49,562 bases of DNA from Ardenticatenaceae bacterium (GCA_020634495.1 JACKBR010000035.1:1-49562); one strand, 5' to 3'; counted from the stretch's first letter, positions 16,232 through 25,233 are shown. Notes: a model not told the origin generated them from the sequence alone. Made by a program: numbers and translations.

Positions 16232-16836
16232 CCTATCTCCGCTGTTAGGGCATATCGTTCATCGTTAACCGCTTTGCCCCAAAATTCTGGCTGGTTACTC
16301 AAATCTTGCACCAAAACATTTTGCCAACCAGGTGGCAACGCCGCTAAAAGCTCTTCAGCATGTAGCCCTCCACCGCTGTACCAGAAGCCTTCCACCAGCA
16401 AAATTCGTGCGCCGGGTTGCAGCAAGTTGGTCCAATTTTGGAGAACGGCCGTGAGCTCTGGCAGCATCCACAAAACATGCCGACACACAATGCCGTCAAA
16501 AGTTTGCGGGGTAAATTCCGGCTTGGCTGCACCCATCACTTCAAATTCAACGGCCACCCCCGCATCTTCAGCCTTCGCTTTTGCCTGCGCAATCATTTTG
16601 GGCGACAAATCAATGCCCGTTACCTGATGCCCCAGCTTTGCCAGCACCAAACTCAGCGAACCCGTACCGCAGCCAATGTCCAGGATTTTGGCAGGTGGAG
16701 CAGGCTGCCAGCGCTGCAACAGTTTTGTCCAGGCAGCCAACACGATGGGATCGCTCAAGCCATGATCCGGTTCTGCGTCAAACGTAGCCGCCTCATTGTC
16801 CCAATATTGCTGGGCCTGGTTTAGATCGTCGTTCAT
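16228..16836 (-). CDS. Class I SAM-dependent methyltransferase within the hut operon
   Basis: A 202-aa Rossmann-fold methyltransferase: motif [17 protein letters not shown], acidic strand-2 end in [14 protein letters not shown], and a strand-4 region [13 protein letters not shown]. It resembles the UbiE/Methyltransf_11 type and has no accessory domain, so the substrate cannot be read from sequence. It overlaps hutU by 4 nt at its start and hutI by 4 nt at its end, so it is tightly coupled to histidine degradation. That placement is unusual. It might act on histidine, urocanate or a derivative (or demark a methylhistidine/ergothioneine-related branch), but this is inference only. Confidence 0.85.
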   Translation of the reverse strand: MNDDLNQAQQYWDNEAATFDAEPDHGLSDPIVLAAWTKLLQRWQPAPPAKILDIGCGTGSLSLVLAKLGHQVTGIDLSPKMIAQAKAKAEDAGVAVEFEVMGAAKPEFTPQTFDGIVCRHVLWMLPELTAVLQNWTNLLQPGARILLVEGFWYSGGGLHAEELLAALPPGWQNVLVQDLSNQPEFWGKAVNDERYALTAEIG

Positions 16837-18490
16837 TGGTCAACGTTCATCATGGGAATCTTCACGCCGCGCTCTTTGGCCACTTCGACGGCGCGTTCGT
16901 AGCCTGCGTCCACATGACGTACTACACCCATACCCGGATCAACCGTCAGCACCCGCTCCAGGCGGGCAGCGGCTTCTGGCGTGCCGTCGGCCACAATCGC
17001 TTGCCCGGCGTGCAGGCTGTAACCGATGCCCACGCCGCCGCCGTGGTGGTAGCTCACCCAGGTAGCCCCACTCACCGCGTTGATTAGCGCGTTCAAAATC
17101 GGCCAGTCGGCGATGGCGTCGGAGCCATCTTTCATGCCCTCGGTTTCCCGGTTGGGGCTGGCCACCGAGCCGGAATCCAGGTGATCGCGGCCAATCACAA
17201 TTGGGGCGCTCACTTTGCCACTGGCAACCAGTTCGTTGAACTTCAGCCCGCCTTGGCTCGTTCGCCGTAGCCCAGCCAGCAAATGCGGGCGGGCAGCCCC
17301 TGAAACTCGACCTGCTCCTGGGCCATTTTGATCCAGCGGGCCAGATGTTCATCTTCGGGGAACAGTTCCAAAATGGCTTCGTCGGTGGCGTAGATGTCGT
17401 TGGGGTCGCCAGAGAGGGCTACCCAGCGGAATGGCCCTTTACCTTCGCAGAATAACGGCCGTATGTAAGCTGGCACAAATCCCGGATAATCAAACGCATT
17501 TTTCAGCCCGTTGTTGAAAGCCTGTTGGCGGATGTTGTTGCCGTAATCAAACACAATGCTGCCCTGCTTTTGCCAATCCAGCATTGCCTGCACGTGCTGG
17601 GTCATGGAGTCGATACTGCGCTTTTGGTATGCGTCGGGATCACTTTGGCGGAGAACGGCCGCTTCCTCCATGCTCATCCCCGCCGGAATGTAGCCGTACA
17701 GCGGATCGTGCGCCGAAGTTTGATCTGTCACCATGTCTGGCACGACGCCTCGCGCCACCAACTCCGGCAGCACTTCAGCCGCGTTGGCCACCAGGCAAAT
17801 CGATTTTGGTGTTTCATCCTTGACCGCCTCTTCCACCCAGGTCATCGCTTCTTCTAGATTGTCCGTTATCACATCTAACTGGCGCAGGCTCAAGCGGCGC
17901 TCCGCTCGCCAGCGGTCCACCTCCACAAACAGGCCAACCCCTTCGTTCATGGTCACGGCCAGCGGCTGGGCACCACCCATTTCGCCCAGACCAGCGGTAA
18001 GCACCCATTTGCCTTTTAGCGAAGGCCAGCCAGCCTTTTTGGCCGCAGCGGCGAAGGTCTCAAACGTGCCCTGCAAAATGCCCTGCGTACCGATGTAAAT
18101 CCAGCTTCCGGCCGTCATCTGGCCGTACATCATCAGCCCTTCGGCTTCCCATTTGTCAAAATTGGCCTGGGTAGCCCAGTGGGGCACAATGTTGGAATTG
18201 GCAATGAGCACACGCGGGGCATCTGCGTGCGTGCGAAAAACAGCAACTGGCTTACCGCTTTGCACCAGCAGCGTTTCGTCCGGCTCAAGCTTGCGCAGGG
18301 AAGCGAGGATGGCGTCGAACGCTTCCCAGTTGCGGGCCGCTTTGCCCCGGCCGCCGTACACAATCAAATGTTCGGGGTCACCAGCGACCATTGGGTCCAG
18401 GTTGTTTTGCAACATGCGGTAGGGGGCTTCGATGAGCCAATTTTTGCAGTTCAGTTTTGTGCCGCGTGGGGCATGGATTGTGTGGGTCAT
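16833..18490 (-). pseudogene. hutU: Urocanate hydratase, one frameshift
   Basis: Urocanase (NAD+-dependent; urocanate to imidazolonepropionate), about 552 aa if repaired, the normal family length. The N-terminal part (18490 down to about 17243, 415 aa) ends after GYGERAKAG; the C-terminal part (about 17282 down to 16833) continues in another frame with [24 protein letters not shown]. The break is a one-base loss at a short run (CCC on the plus strand near 17247-17249); restoring one base joins both parts exactly. No other damage is visible, and the translation-coupled downstream genes are intact, so a sequencing error is more likely than a real mutation. RBS AGAGGAGAT precedes the ATG at 18490. 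Confidence 0.88.
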
Positions 18491-18639
18491 GGTTTATCTC
18501 CTCTAAAAAAATTTAACCGCAGCGTGCGCGGAAACGCAGAGAGTGATTTAGTAAATCTTCTGTTTTTAATTCTGAAGAGCAACGGCAGTTGGTGGCATTG
18601 CCTAAAATTTAGCGGATGTGCTAAATCGGTATAAATGTA

Positions 18640-18661
18640 GGTCAACTTTGCAAAGTTGACC
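18640..18661. promoter_or_regulatory. Perfect 22-bp palindrome in the hutU/hutH divergent promoter
   Basis: Each half is GGTCAACTTTG and its complement. It lies a few bases downstream of a TATAAAT at 18630-18636 that could be the -10 of hutH, so a bound dimer would block transcription start. It does not resemble the known HutC operator. Operator is the preferred reading, with no U-tract to support a terminator. Confidence 0.55.
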
Positions 18662-18674
18662 AACGTTCGGTTGC

Positions 18675-18701
18675 ACAGTTGTCGATATTTTTCACAACTG
18701 T
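18675..18701. promoter_or_regulatory. Second inverted repeat upstream of hutH
   Basis: Arms ACAGTTGT (18675-18682) and ACAACTGT (18694-18701) are separated by 11 nt, just downstream of the 22-bp palindrome. It could be a second operator half-site pair or a leader hairpin in the hutH mRNA. Confidence 0.4.
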
Positions 18702-18755
18702 ATGATCAGCAACAATGTATGTGAACCCACTATTTCTAAATTTGAAGGACACAAA

Positions 18756-20303
18756 ATGAAACCGTTACTTATTTCAGGACGAGATTTAAAAATTGATGAC
18801 GTTATGGCGGTGGCAGAAGGGCGGCAGGTTGTGTTGGATACGGCCGTACTCCCCGCAGTTAACCGCTCCCGCCATGCTGTAGAAAAACTGGTGTCTGAGG
18901 GGCAAATAGCGTATGGCATCACGACGGGATTCGGCCGTTTTAAGGATAAATTTATCAGCGCCAACGAAAGTTTACAGCTCCAACTCAATCTGGTGCGCTC
19001 CCATGCGGCAGGCACTGGCCCCATCTTGCCAGAGGAAGACGTGCGCGCCATGCTCCTGGCCCGGGCCAACACACTCGCCCAGGGGTATTCTGGCGTGCGC
19101 CCTATCGTCATCCAAACGCTGCTGGACATGCTCAATGCGGGCGTACACCCACGTGTGCCTGCCCAAGGATCGCTGGGGGCCAGCGGCGATCTGGCTCCGC
19201 TGGCCCACCTCACGCTGCCGCTCATTGGCGAGGGAGAAGCGTTTTACAACGGCACGCTGCACACCGGTGCCGACGCCATGGCCGCGGCGGGCATTGCGCC
19301 AATTCAACTGCAAGCCAAGGAAGGGCTGGCGTTGCTGAACGGTACGGCGTTTATGGTGGGGCTGGGGGCGATTGTGGTGCGGCGGGCCATTAATCTGGCG
19401 CTGACCGCCGACATTGCCGCCGCGCTCACGCTGGAAGCCTTGCAAGGTACCGACCGCGCTTACGATGATCGGGTACACCAATTACGGCCGCATCCCCGCC
19501 AAATTGAATGTGCTGCTTTTTTGCGCCAAATTTTAGCTGGCAGCAGCTTCTTGCGCCCGGCCAACTCTACAAACGTGCAAGACCCCTACACTTTGCGCTG
19601 TGTGCCACAGGTACACGGAGCCGTGCGGGATTCGGTGGCGTATGCCAAATGGGTGTTGGAAATTGAACTCAATTCGGTGAACGACAACCCGCTCATTTTT
19701 GTTGATGATGATGACAATATTGAGGTAATTTCGGCTGGGAATTTTCATGGCGAGCCCATTGCCCTGGCAATGGATTACCTGAAATTGGCCCTGACTGAAA
19801 TCGGTAACATGAGCGAGCGACGCATTGCCCAACTGGTAGATGCTAACAGCAATGGGGGCGTGCTGCCCATGTTTTTAACGGAACATGGCGGGCTGGAAAG
19901 CGGCTTCATGATTGCTCATTACTCGGCAGCTGCGTTGGCTTCTGAAAACAAGGTGCTGGCCCATCCGGCCAGTGCAGACACCATTCCGAGCAGCGCCAAC
20001 ATTGAAGACCACGTGAGCATGGGGGCAACGGCCGTTCGCCAGGCAGAAATGATCATGACCCACACTGAAACAATTGTGGCCATCGAGCTGCTGGCCGCCG
20101 CACAGGGCATTGAATTTCGCCGCAAAAATGGCGTAAGCAAGCTGGGCCAGGGCACAGCCGTTGCTTACAAACTCGTGCGGCAACATGCCCCATTCATCGC
20201 TGAGGATTGTTACATGGCTCCCCTCATCGAAGCGGTGCGGGAGTTGGTGCATGATGGCGCAATTAAGCGCAATGTGGAAACGGCTATTGCGGCGGATCAA
20301 TAA
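18756..20303 (+). CDS. hutH: Histidine ammonia-lyase
   Basis: HutH (515 aa) deaminates L-histidine to trans-urocanate, the first step of histidine use. The self-forming MIO cofactor comes from Ala142-Ser143-Gly144 in GSLGASGDLAPLAHL. Tyr53 in IAYGITTGFG is the conserved active-site tyrosine, and NDNPL and the GNFHGEP segment are also family landmarks. The ATG at 18756 has AAGGA about 7 nt upstream and gives the standard N-terminus; an ATG at 18702 is in the leader. It is divergent from hutU, so both arms can share control through the palindrome between them. Its stop codon lies inside the convergent gene at 20284. Confidence 0.96.
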   Translation: MKPLLISGRDLKIDDVMAVAEGRQVVLDTAVLPAVNRSRHAVEKLVSEGQIAYGITTGFGRFKDKFISANESLQLQLNLVRSHAAGTGPILPEEDVRAMLLARANTLAQGYSGVRPIVIQTLLDMLNAGVHPRVPAQGSLGASGDLAPLAHLTLPLIGEGEAFYNGTLHTGADAMAAAGIAPIQLQAKEGLALLNGTAFMVGLGAIVVRRAINLALTADIAAALTLEALQGTDRAYDDRVHQLRPHPRQIECAAFLRQILAGSSFLRPANSTNVQDPYTLRCVPQVHGAVRDSVAYAKWVLEIELNSVNDNPLIFVDDDDNIEVISAGNFHGEPIALAMDYLKLALTEIGNMSERRIAQLVDANSNGGVLPMFLTEHGGLESGFMIAHYSAAALASENKVLAHPASADTIPSSANIEDHVSMGATAVRQAEMIMTHTETIVAIELLAAAQGIEFRRKNGVSKLGQGTAVAYKLVRQHAPFIAEDCYMAPLIEAVRELVHDGAIKRNVETAIAADQ

Positions 20304-20814
20304 TTTTTGCGTCGGTTCGGAAGGAACGGCCGTTTACCACGTAAGATTGCGGGGCACGCTTTACCCGCTGCTGGGCCGCCTCTGAAACGGGGCCTTTGTA
20401 GCGGGCGGGCACGCCAGCCGCCAACACGCCCGCAGGGATGCGCTGGTTTTCGCTAACAACCGCGCCCGCAGCCACCAATGCACCTGGCTCAATAACCGCC
20501 CCGCTCAACACGGTGGCATTCATGCCCACCAGCACCCCAGGATGTAAATGGCAGCCTTCTAGCACCACACCGTGTCCGATTGTCACATCCGCTTCGATGA
20601 TGGTGCTGTGACGGCCGTTTACATGGATCACCGCATTGTCTTGCACGTTGCTGCGCGGGCCGATTGTGATACGGCCGTTGTCCCCCCGAATCACCGCGCC
20701 AAACCAAACGCTGGCCTCCGCCTCAATCACCACATCACCAATAATGACGGCGGTGGGTGCAATGTAGGCGGTTTCGTGGATTTGCGGCCGTTTTCCCTTA
20801 AATTCAATAATCAT
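20284..20814 (-). CDS. Gamma-carbonic-anhydrase-like hexapeptide-repeat protein
   Basis: A left-handed beta-helix protein (176 aa) of the gamma-CA/YrdA/PaaY group: repeated [I/V]-x-x-x-x hexapeptides from about residue 12 to 150, with WFGAVIRGD and NVQDNAVIHV, which are family hallmarks. Metal ligands expected are His in VIHV, His in TIGHG, and a His five residues later; here that third position is Glu (GHGVVLEGC). Activity as carbonic anhydrase is therefore doubtful. The ATG at 20814 is preferred over 20826 because conserved sequence begins at IIEFKGKRP. It overlaps hutH tail to tail by 20 bp. Confidence 0.88.
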   Translation of the reverse strand: MIIEFKGKRPQIHETAYIAPTAVIIGDVVIEAEASVWFGAVIRGDNGRITIGPRSNVQDNAVIHVNGRHSTIIEADVTIGHGVVLEGCHLHPGVLVGMNATVLSGAVIEPGALVAAGAVVSENQRIPAGVLAAGVPARYKGPVSEAAQQRVKRAPQSYVVNGRSFRTDAKIIDPPQ

Positions 20815-20920
20815 CAAATACTCCAAATAAATTTTTTCCGCCAGAAGGTTGGCAATTTTTCACATCAACAGGTAACATTTTCCTTGTATTTTATCGTTTA
20901 CGTTGGGAAGAGGAAAAAGC

Positions 20921-21460
20921 ATGAATAATTTACTGTTTGCAACCACGTTTTTGGCGCAGGCAACGGATCCCGTTGGGGTGCCACCCTGGGTGCCAATTGT
21001 TATTGGCGTCATTATCCTCCTGCTGTTTTGGTGGGGCCTCAATCGCAATTCAATCCCGCAAGGCAGCGCTGCCCACACAGATGCCCATGCTGGGGATGAC
21101 CATGCCCCCCAGGTGCGCAACGAGCCGCATGGCGAGCATCATGAAGTAGCAGAGACTTTACAGGCGACGAGGACGTCAGAAGCTGATTTGCCGGAAACGG
21201 CCGGTACCCCCGATGATCTGAAAATAATTGAAGGCATCGGCCCTAAAATCGAAGGCATCTTGCACGATGCAGGCCTCAAAACCTTTGCCCAATTGGCCGC
21301 CGCCAGCGTAACCCAGCTAGAAAAAATCGTCCGGGAAGATGCTGGCATTCGCGTGGCTTTCCCAGATACCTGGCCAGAGCAGGCCCAGCTAGCTGCCAAT
21401 GGGAAATGGGATGAATTAGAGCAGTTGCAAGACGATCTGAAGGGGGGACGACGGGCTTAA
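20921..21460 (+). CDS. Membrane-anchored helix-hairpin-helix protein
   Basis: A 179-aa protein with one transmembrane helix (about 22-40, VPIVIGVIILLLFWWG), a His/Asp-rich linker (55-85), and a C-terminal helix-hairpin-helix domain around DDLKIIEGIGPKIEGILHDAGLKTFAQLAAAS. The GIGPKIEGIL turn is the DNA/RNA-backbone-binding type found in polymerase-like and ribosomal-protein-associated HhH modules. RBS GAGG lies about 10 nt before the ATG. A rho-independent terminator follows at 21471. A role in nucleic-acid binding at the membrane is possible, but many such short HhH modules are structural; function unknown. Confidence 0.8.
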   Translation: MNNLLFATTFLAQATDPVGVPPWVPIVIGVIILLLFWWGLNRNSIPQGSAAHTDAHAGDDHAPQVRNEPHGEHHEVAETLQATRTSEADLPETAGTPDDLKIIEGIGPKIEGILHDAGLKTFAQLAAASVTQLEKIVREDAGIRVAFPDTWPEQAQLAANGKWDELEQLQDDLKGGRRA

Positions 21461-21470
21461 AACTGGCTAA

Positions 21471-21498
21471 AAATCGCCCCAAAATCAGCGATTTTTTA
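21471..21498 (+). terminator. Rho-independent terminator
   Basis: AAAATCGC and GCGATTTT form an 8-bp stem with a 10-nt loop, followed by a T run. It ends the helix-hairpin-helix gene and insulates the tRNA promoter 10 nt downstream. Confidence 0.75.
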
Positions 21499-21507
21499 TG
21501 TCGAATC

Positions 21508-21535
21508 TTGACAATCCTTTGGAGCTTGTTATAAT
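21508..21535 (+). promoter_or_regulatory. Consensus housekeeping promoter of tRNA-fMet
   Basis: Perfect TTGACA (21508-21513) and perfect TATAAT (21530-21535) with a 16-nt spacer. Predicted transcription start is near 21542, a few bases before the mature tRNA 5' end. Confidence 0.9.
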
Positions 21536-21548
21536 CCCCGACTGTTGA

Positions 21549-21620
21549 TGCGGGGTAGAGCAGAGGCAGCTCGTCGGGCTCATAACCCGGAGGTCGCAGG
21601 TTCGAATCCTGTCCCCGCTA
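21549..21620 (+). tRNA. Initiator tRNA-fMet (CAT)
   Basis: Cloverleaf read by hand: acceptor arms TGCGGGG and CCCCGCT, D stem GAGC/GCTC, anticodon CAT at 21581-21583, T arm GCAGG-TTCGAAT-CCTGT. Three consecutive G-C pairs below the anticodon loop (GGG/CCC) and the unpaired 1-72 position (T/T) are the hallmarks of initiator tRNA, so this is fMet rather than elongator Met or Ile-CAT. The CCA end is not encoded. It has its own consensus promoter and terminator. Confidence 0.93.
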
Positions 21621-21630
21621 CTAAGACATA

Positions 21631-21659
21631 AAAGCACTCCAAATGGGGTGCTTTTTTTA
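21631..21659 (+). terminator. Rho-independent terminator after tRNA-fMet
   Basis: Stem AAGCACTCC pairs with GGGGTGCTT (one G-T pair), loop AAAT, followed by seven T. It lies 10 nt after the tRNA. Confidence 0.88.
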
Positions 21660-21681
21660 TTTGCCAGGTGCACCAGGCAGA

Positions 21682-21981
21682 TTATACAAAGGCATCGGCC
21701 AACGATTCCATTTCTTTGGCCAGAGCCACGTCCCAACTGCTAATGACATTGCCTAAATCGTAGGTTACCAGGGAAACGGCTACACGGTTGTACACGTTTG
21801 ACCACTCAGGATGATGGTCCATTTTGTCTGCCCGCATTCCCACAGCCACCATCCAGCCAATGGCCAGGGCAAATGATTTAAATTTGTATTCTTTGTGCAG
21901 CTTGCCATCTTTAATACCCCACCCTGGCAAATTGTTCAACGCCGCAGCAATTTCATCATCGCTCAGTTTAATTCTAGGCAT
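21682..21981 (-). CDS. Pterin-4a-carbinolamine dehydratase
   Basis: A 99-aa PCD/DCoH (PhhB-type) protein that dehydrates 4a-hydroxytetrahydropterin. The signature KMDHHPEWSNVYNRV contains the catalytic His pair and Trp; WGIKDGKLHKEYKFKSF is the usual N-terminal strand pair. The second conserved His (normally in THDxGG) is Tyr here (VTYDLGN), which could lower activity. The ATG at 21981 gives the normal length; GAGGG precedes it. It is the last gene of a leftward run with the membrane protein (14-nt gap) and GNAT gene. No phenylalanine hydroxylase is present in the window, so it may act in pterin recycling or molybdopterin-linked roles instead. Confidence 0.93.
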   Translation of the reverse strand: MPRIKLSDDEIAAALNNLPGWGIKDGKLHKEYKFKSFALAIGWMVAVGMRADKMDHHPEWSNVYNRVAVSLVTYDLGNVISSWDVALAKEMESLADAFV

Positions 21982-21995
21982 GTCACCCTCCAGGT

Positions 21996-23117
21996 TTACA
22001 GCTGTAGCTGGGCCAACAGTTGCTGAATAAACCAAGCCCCCAGACCAGCGCTTGCCCCGCCAAGGAGCAGGCCAAACAAACCACCGATAACGGCCGTTTG
22101 CCCATTCCCCGCCATCAACTTTTTAGGAACCGACATAATTGGCAAATCGTCGGCCCCTAAAATTACCATTTCTACCAGGCTGCGGGCGGTAAGATTGCTG
22201 GTGACTCGGCCATCAACTTCGCTAAACACAGCCAGCAATGTGCCCAACGTGGCCAAACATAGCGGCAATGCAATGAGACCCCCAGGCCCGGAAGCGGCCG
22301 TTCCCACAATGATGCCCACAATAACGGCTGGCGCTAGAAAGGTGAATGCGCCCTGATGCAGCATCTCCGTTGGAGCTTCTACCGCTTCTTCCAGCATCGC
22401 CTTCACTCCCCGGCTGCTTAGCCCGCCCACCCCGCCAATAAGCCCAACCAACAGCATGGGAGCCAGCGCCCCGGAGACAATGCCCAAGGTAACCCCAGCC
22501 ACCGCCCCGCCAACCACGCTGCTCAACAGGGTTAGCGCCGCGCCAATGGCCAAACCCAGCCAAACCATGCGGGCTTGCTGGTAATAGCTGCCCAAATATC
22601 CGCCAACCACCGCCCCCATGACCATTGCTAGCCAGATGCCAGAACTGTGCCAACGCACCAAACCAAGCACAAACCCAGAGATGAGGCCCACGCTGGCCCC
22701 CAAAACCGCCCCAATAAAAATTGATCCAATTAACAAAAAGATAGCTGTGTACCAGGGGTCGTCTTCATCTGGCTGCGCCCTGGTGAGGCCGCCAACCACT
22801 CCCCCAACAATAATGCCTCGCAGCAAGCCAAACAGCGTGCCATCCCACAGAGTCGTAACATTACCCCCCAGGAGGTAGCCAAATCCGCTCACAATTAGTC
22901 CAATAATGCCGCCAGCAATCAATCCTCTAATGAGCGCCGTGTTATGCTCCAGCACGCGCTCGTACGCGCCAAATAAGGCTAACAAAACGGCCGTTCCCAA
23001 CACAGTAACGGCCGTACGCTCCACCATTCCCCCAATCATGCCCAAAATTATCCCAGTTGTTAGCATAAACAAAACAACAATGATGAGAGAGTGGCGTAAT
23101 CTACTTTGCTGTGTCAT
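21996..23117 (-). CDS. Gly-rich polytopic membrane protein, function unknown
   Basis: A 373-aa hydrophobic protein with about ten predicted transmembrane helices, many with Gly/Ala-rich small-xxx-small packing. No catalytic or transport motif is recognised. A loop near residues 245-260 (SSRGVKAMLEEAVEAPTEML) and a C-terminal loop (TARSLVEMVILGADDLPIMSVPKKL) are the main polar parts. The ATG at 23117 overlaps the stop of the GNAT gene (ATGA), so the two are coupled. Repeated short helices suggest internal duplication. Confidence 0.8.
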   Translation of the reverse strand: MTQQSRLRHSLIIVVLFMLTTGIILGMIGGMVERTAVTVLGTAVLLALFGAYERVLEHNTALIRGLIAGGIIGLIVSGFGYLLGGNVTTLWDGTLFGLLRGIIVGGVVGGLTRAQPDEDDPWYTAIFLLIGSIFIGAVLGASVGLISGFVLGLVRWHSSGIWLAMVMGAVVGGYLGSYYQQARMVWLGLAIGAALTLLSSVVGGAVAGVTLGIVSGALAPMLLVGLIGGVGGLSSRGVKAMLEEAVEAPTEMLHQGAFTFLAPAVIVGIIVGTAASGPGGLIALPLCLATLGTLLAVFSEVDGRVTSNLTARSLVEMVILGADDLPIMSVPKKLMAGNGQTAVIGGLFGLLLGGASAGLGAWFIQQLLAQLQL

Positions 23118-24049
23118 TGGGCAATGTCCAAAATCCAAATGGGCAAACGCTGCTGGGTGGGTTCAAAACCAAACTTCAGGTAAAGTTTTTGCGATGTGCT
23201 GTTTTCTACCTGGGTGTTGAGCGAGACTTCATACAGGCCCTGGCGATAATAATTCCGCAGCGCATGGGTGAGCAGGGCAGACCCGATGCCCAATCCTTGC
23301 TTTTGCGGATGAACGGTGAGCCGCACCAGATGTGCCCCAACCTCTGCCCTGGCGCTGAGCTGATACCCCACAACTTCGTCCTGCAACAGCGCCACATCAA
23401 AGCTGAGTGATTGCGGCCTGGCAATGGCTAAGGCCCGCTCACTTTGCCGCCAGATGGGCGTAAATGAGGCCGCCTCTAGCTCCGCCAAGGCGGCTAAATC
23501 TGTGGCGTAGACCTGGCGAATTGTTAAACCTGGGGCCGCGTCAACTTCTGGCAAGCGGCGGTCTGTTTTGGTGTAGGTTTCGATGCTGCTGCCCTGGTAA
23601 AAACCTAATTTTGGCAGCCAGGGGCGGGGCCACTCCTCCACTGTGAGCCAGGCAAGCTGGGTGACTCCATTTTTGTGCAGCACTGGCACCACCTGGGCCA
23701 ACATATCGGTGAGTGTTTGTTCGGCCGTTTCTGCCTGAGAAACGGCCGCAACACGTACCCAGGCAGCCGGTGCAGGATCGGCCGTAGCGGCCAGGCAGGC
23801 GCTGAGCGTTGTGCTCCCGGCAAATAGTTTGGCTGTAAGTGTATTGCTTTGGGCCGGGGATTCTTTTTTGGGAATCACCACAAAACCGGGTGCGCCAATC
23901 CAGTCGCCGGGCAGGTGCCAATCGACGTGAACATGTGTGTAAACGGCCGTTTGCAGCAGACGCAAAATGGCCCCAGCATCCGATTTTTCAGCCTTGCGAA
24001 TGCCGTCTGGTTTTCCGCGTTCACGCGCCCAAAGGTTTGCTAATTCCAT
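23114..24049 (-). CDS. GNAT-family N-acetyltransferase
   Basis: A 311-aa protein with a C-terminal GNAT domain (about 175-311): motif A LVRLTVHPQKQGLGIGSALL holds the acetyl-CoA pyrophosphate loop Q-x-x-G-x-G/A, and SQKLYLKFGF is motif B. The N-terminal half is a degenerate second GNAT-like fold, giving a tandem arrangement similar to mycothiol synthase-type proteins. Substrate cannot be predicted. It is divergent from recA and leads the leftward operon with the membrane protein and the pterin dehydratase. Confidence 0.85.
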   Translation of the reverse strand: MELANLWARERGKPDGIRKAEKSDAGAILRLLQTAVYTHVHVDWHLPGDWIGAPGFVVIPKKESPAQSNTLTAKLFAGSTTLSACLAATADPAPAAWVRVAAVSQAETAEQTLTDMLAQVVPVLHKNGVTQLAWLTVEEWPRPWLPKLGFYQGSSIETYTKTDRRLPEVDAAPGLTIRQVYATDLAALAELEAASFTPIWRQSERALAIARPQSLSFDVALLQDEVVGYQLSARAEVGAHLVRLTVHPQKQGLGIGSALLTHALRNYYRQGLYEVSLNTQVENSTSQKLYLKFGFEPTQQRLPIWILDIAQ

Positions 24050-24175
24050 AACGCTATTGTACACTACATAATCATTTTTTCTGATAAGCTGGCCTTATTC
24101 CTATTGTATCCTCTTCCCATATCTTTCCGTTGTCAAATATAGGAGTAAGTCCAGCATAAATTTCTTAGGAAACAA

Positions 24176-25233
24176 ATGGGCAGTTTGCCAAAAGACAGAA
24201 CCCTGGAAACAACCATAGCAAATTTAACTAAGCGATTTGGCGAAGGTGCCATTATGCGTTTAGGTGAGGCCCAGCACATGCAGGTGGAGGTTATTCCAAC
24301 CGGCTCGCTGGCTTTAGATATTGCCCTGGGTGTTGGGGGTGTACCACGTGGCCGCGTTGTAGAAATCTATGGCCCGGAATCATCTGGTAAGACGACAGTT
24401 TGCCAGCACATTATTGCCGAAGCCCAAAACTGGGCGGTATTTGTGCTTTCATTGATATGGAACACGCGCTTGATCCAGTTTATGCTCAGCGATGTGGTGT
24501 CGATGTAGACAATCTGTATGTTTCTCAGCCAGATACGGGTGAGCAGGCTTTAGAAATTGCTGAAGCGCTTATCCGTTCCGGAACAATGGATGTGGTTGTC
24601 GTGGATTCTGTGGCGGCATTGGTTCCCCGCGCCGAAATTGAAGGCGAGATGGGGGATGCACACGTAGGATTGCAAGCACGTTTAATGTCTCAGGCGTTAC
24701 GCAAATTGTCTGGGGTCATTAAACAAACCAATACTGTTGTTATTTTCACCAATCAGCTGCGCTCTAAAATTGGCGTGATGTTTGGCAGCCCGGAAACCAC
24801 CAGTGGTGGCAATGCGCTTAAATTTTATGCTTCCGTTCGCATTGATATTCGGCGCATCCAGGCTATCAAAAATGGGGCTGATGTTGTGGGTAACCGCACG
24901 CGGGTGAAGATAAAGAAAAACAAGGTTGCGCCTCCGTTTACCGATGCTGAATTCGACATTATGTATAATGAAGGTATCTCAAAAACTGGCTGTATCGTTG
25001 ATCTGGGTGTGGATTATGACATTCTCACCAAGCGTGGCGCGTTTTTCCGTTATGGAGAAACGCTGCTAGGTCAGGGTCGTGAAAATTCTAAACAATTTTT
25101 GCAGGAAAACCCTGAGATTTTTACTGAGCTAGACGCCCTCATTCGTCAGAAAGCCGGACTGCCCCTTGTAGAAGAGCCGCTGTCTGAAGGGCTAATCCCC
25201 GACAGTTGGTTTTGTTTGTTTCCTAAAAATTAA
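24176..25233 (+). pseudogene. recA: RecA recombinase, one frameshift
   Basis: RecA (about 352 aa if repaired) pairs homologous DNA and triggers LexA cleavage. Walker [10 protein letters not shown] is in the first part (24176 to about 24430); the second part, from about 24430, carries [19 protein letters not shown], the Walker B region [16 protein letters not shown], loop L1 [23 protein letters not shown] and the loop L2 region [36 protein letters not shown]. The break is one missing A in the run AAAA at about 24428, after AEAQ. A free-living bacterium needs RecA, so either this is a sequence error or another copy exists. No LexA box was recognised in the 110 bp upstream. Confidence 0.9.

Noticed and set aside
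16833..18490. Programmed frameshifting in hutU
   Set aside because: No slippery heptamer or downstream pseudoknot was seen at the break, and urocanase is not known to use it.
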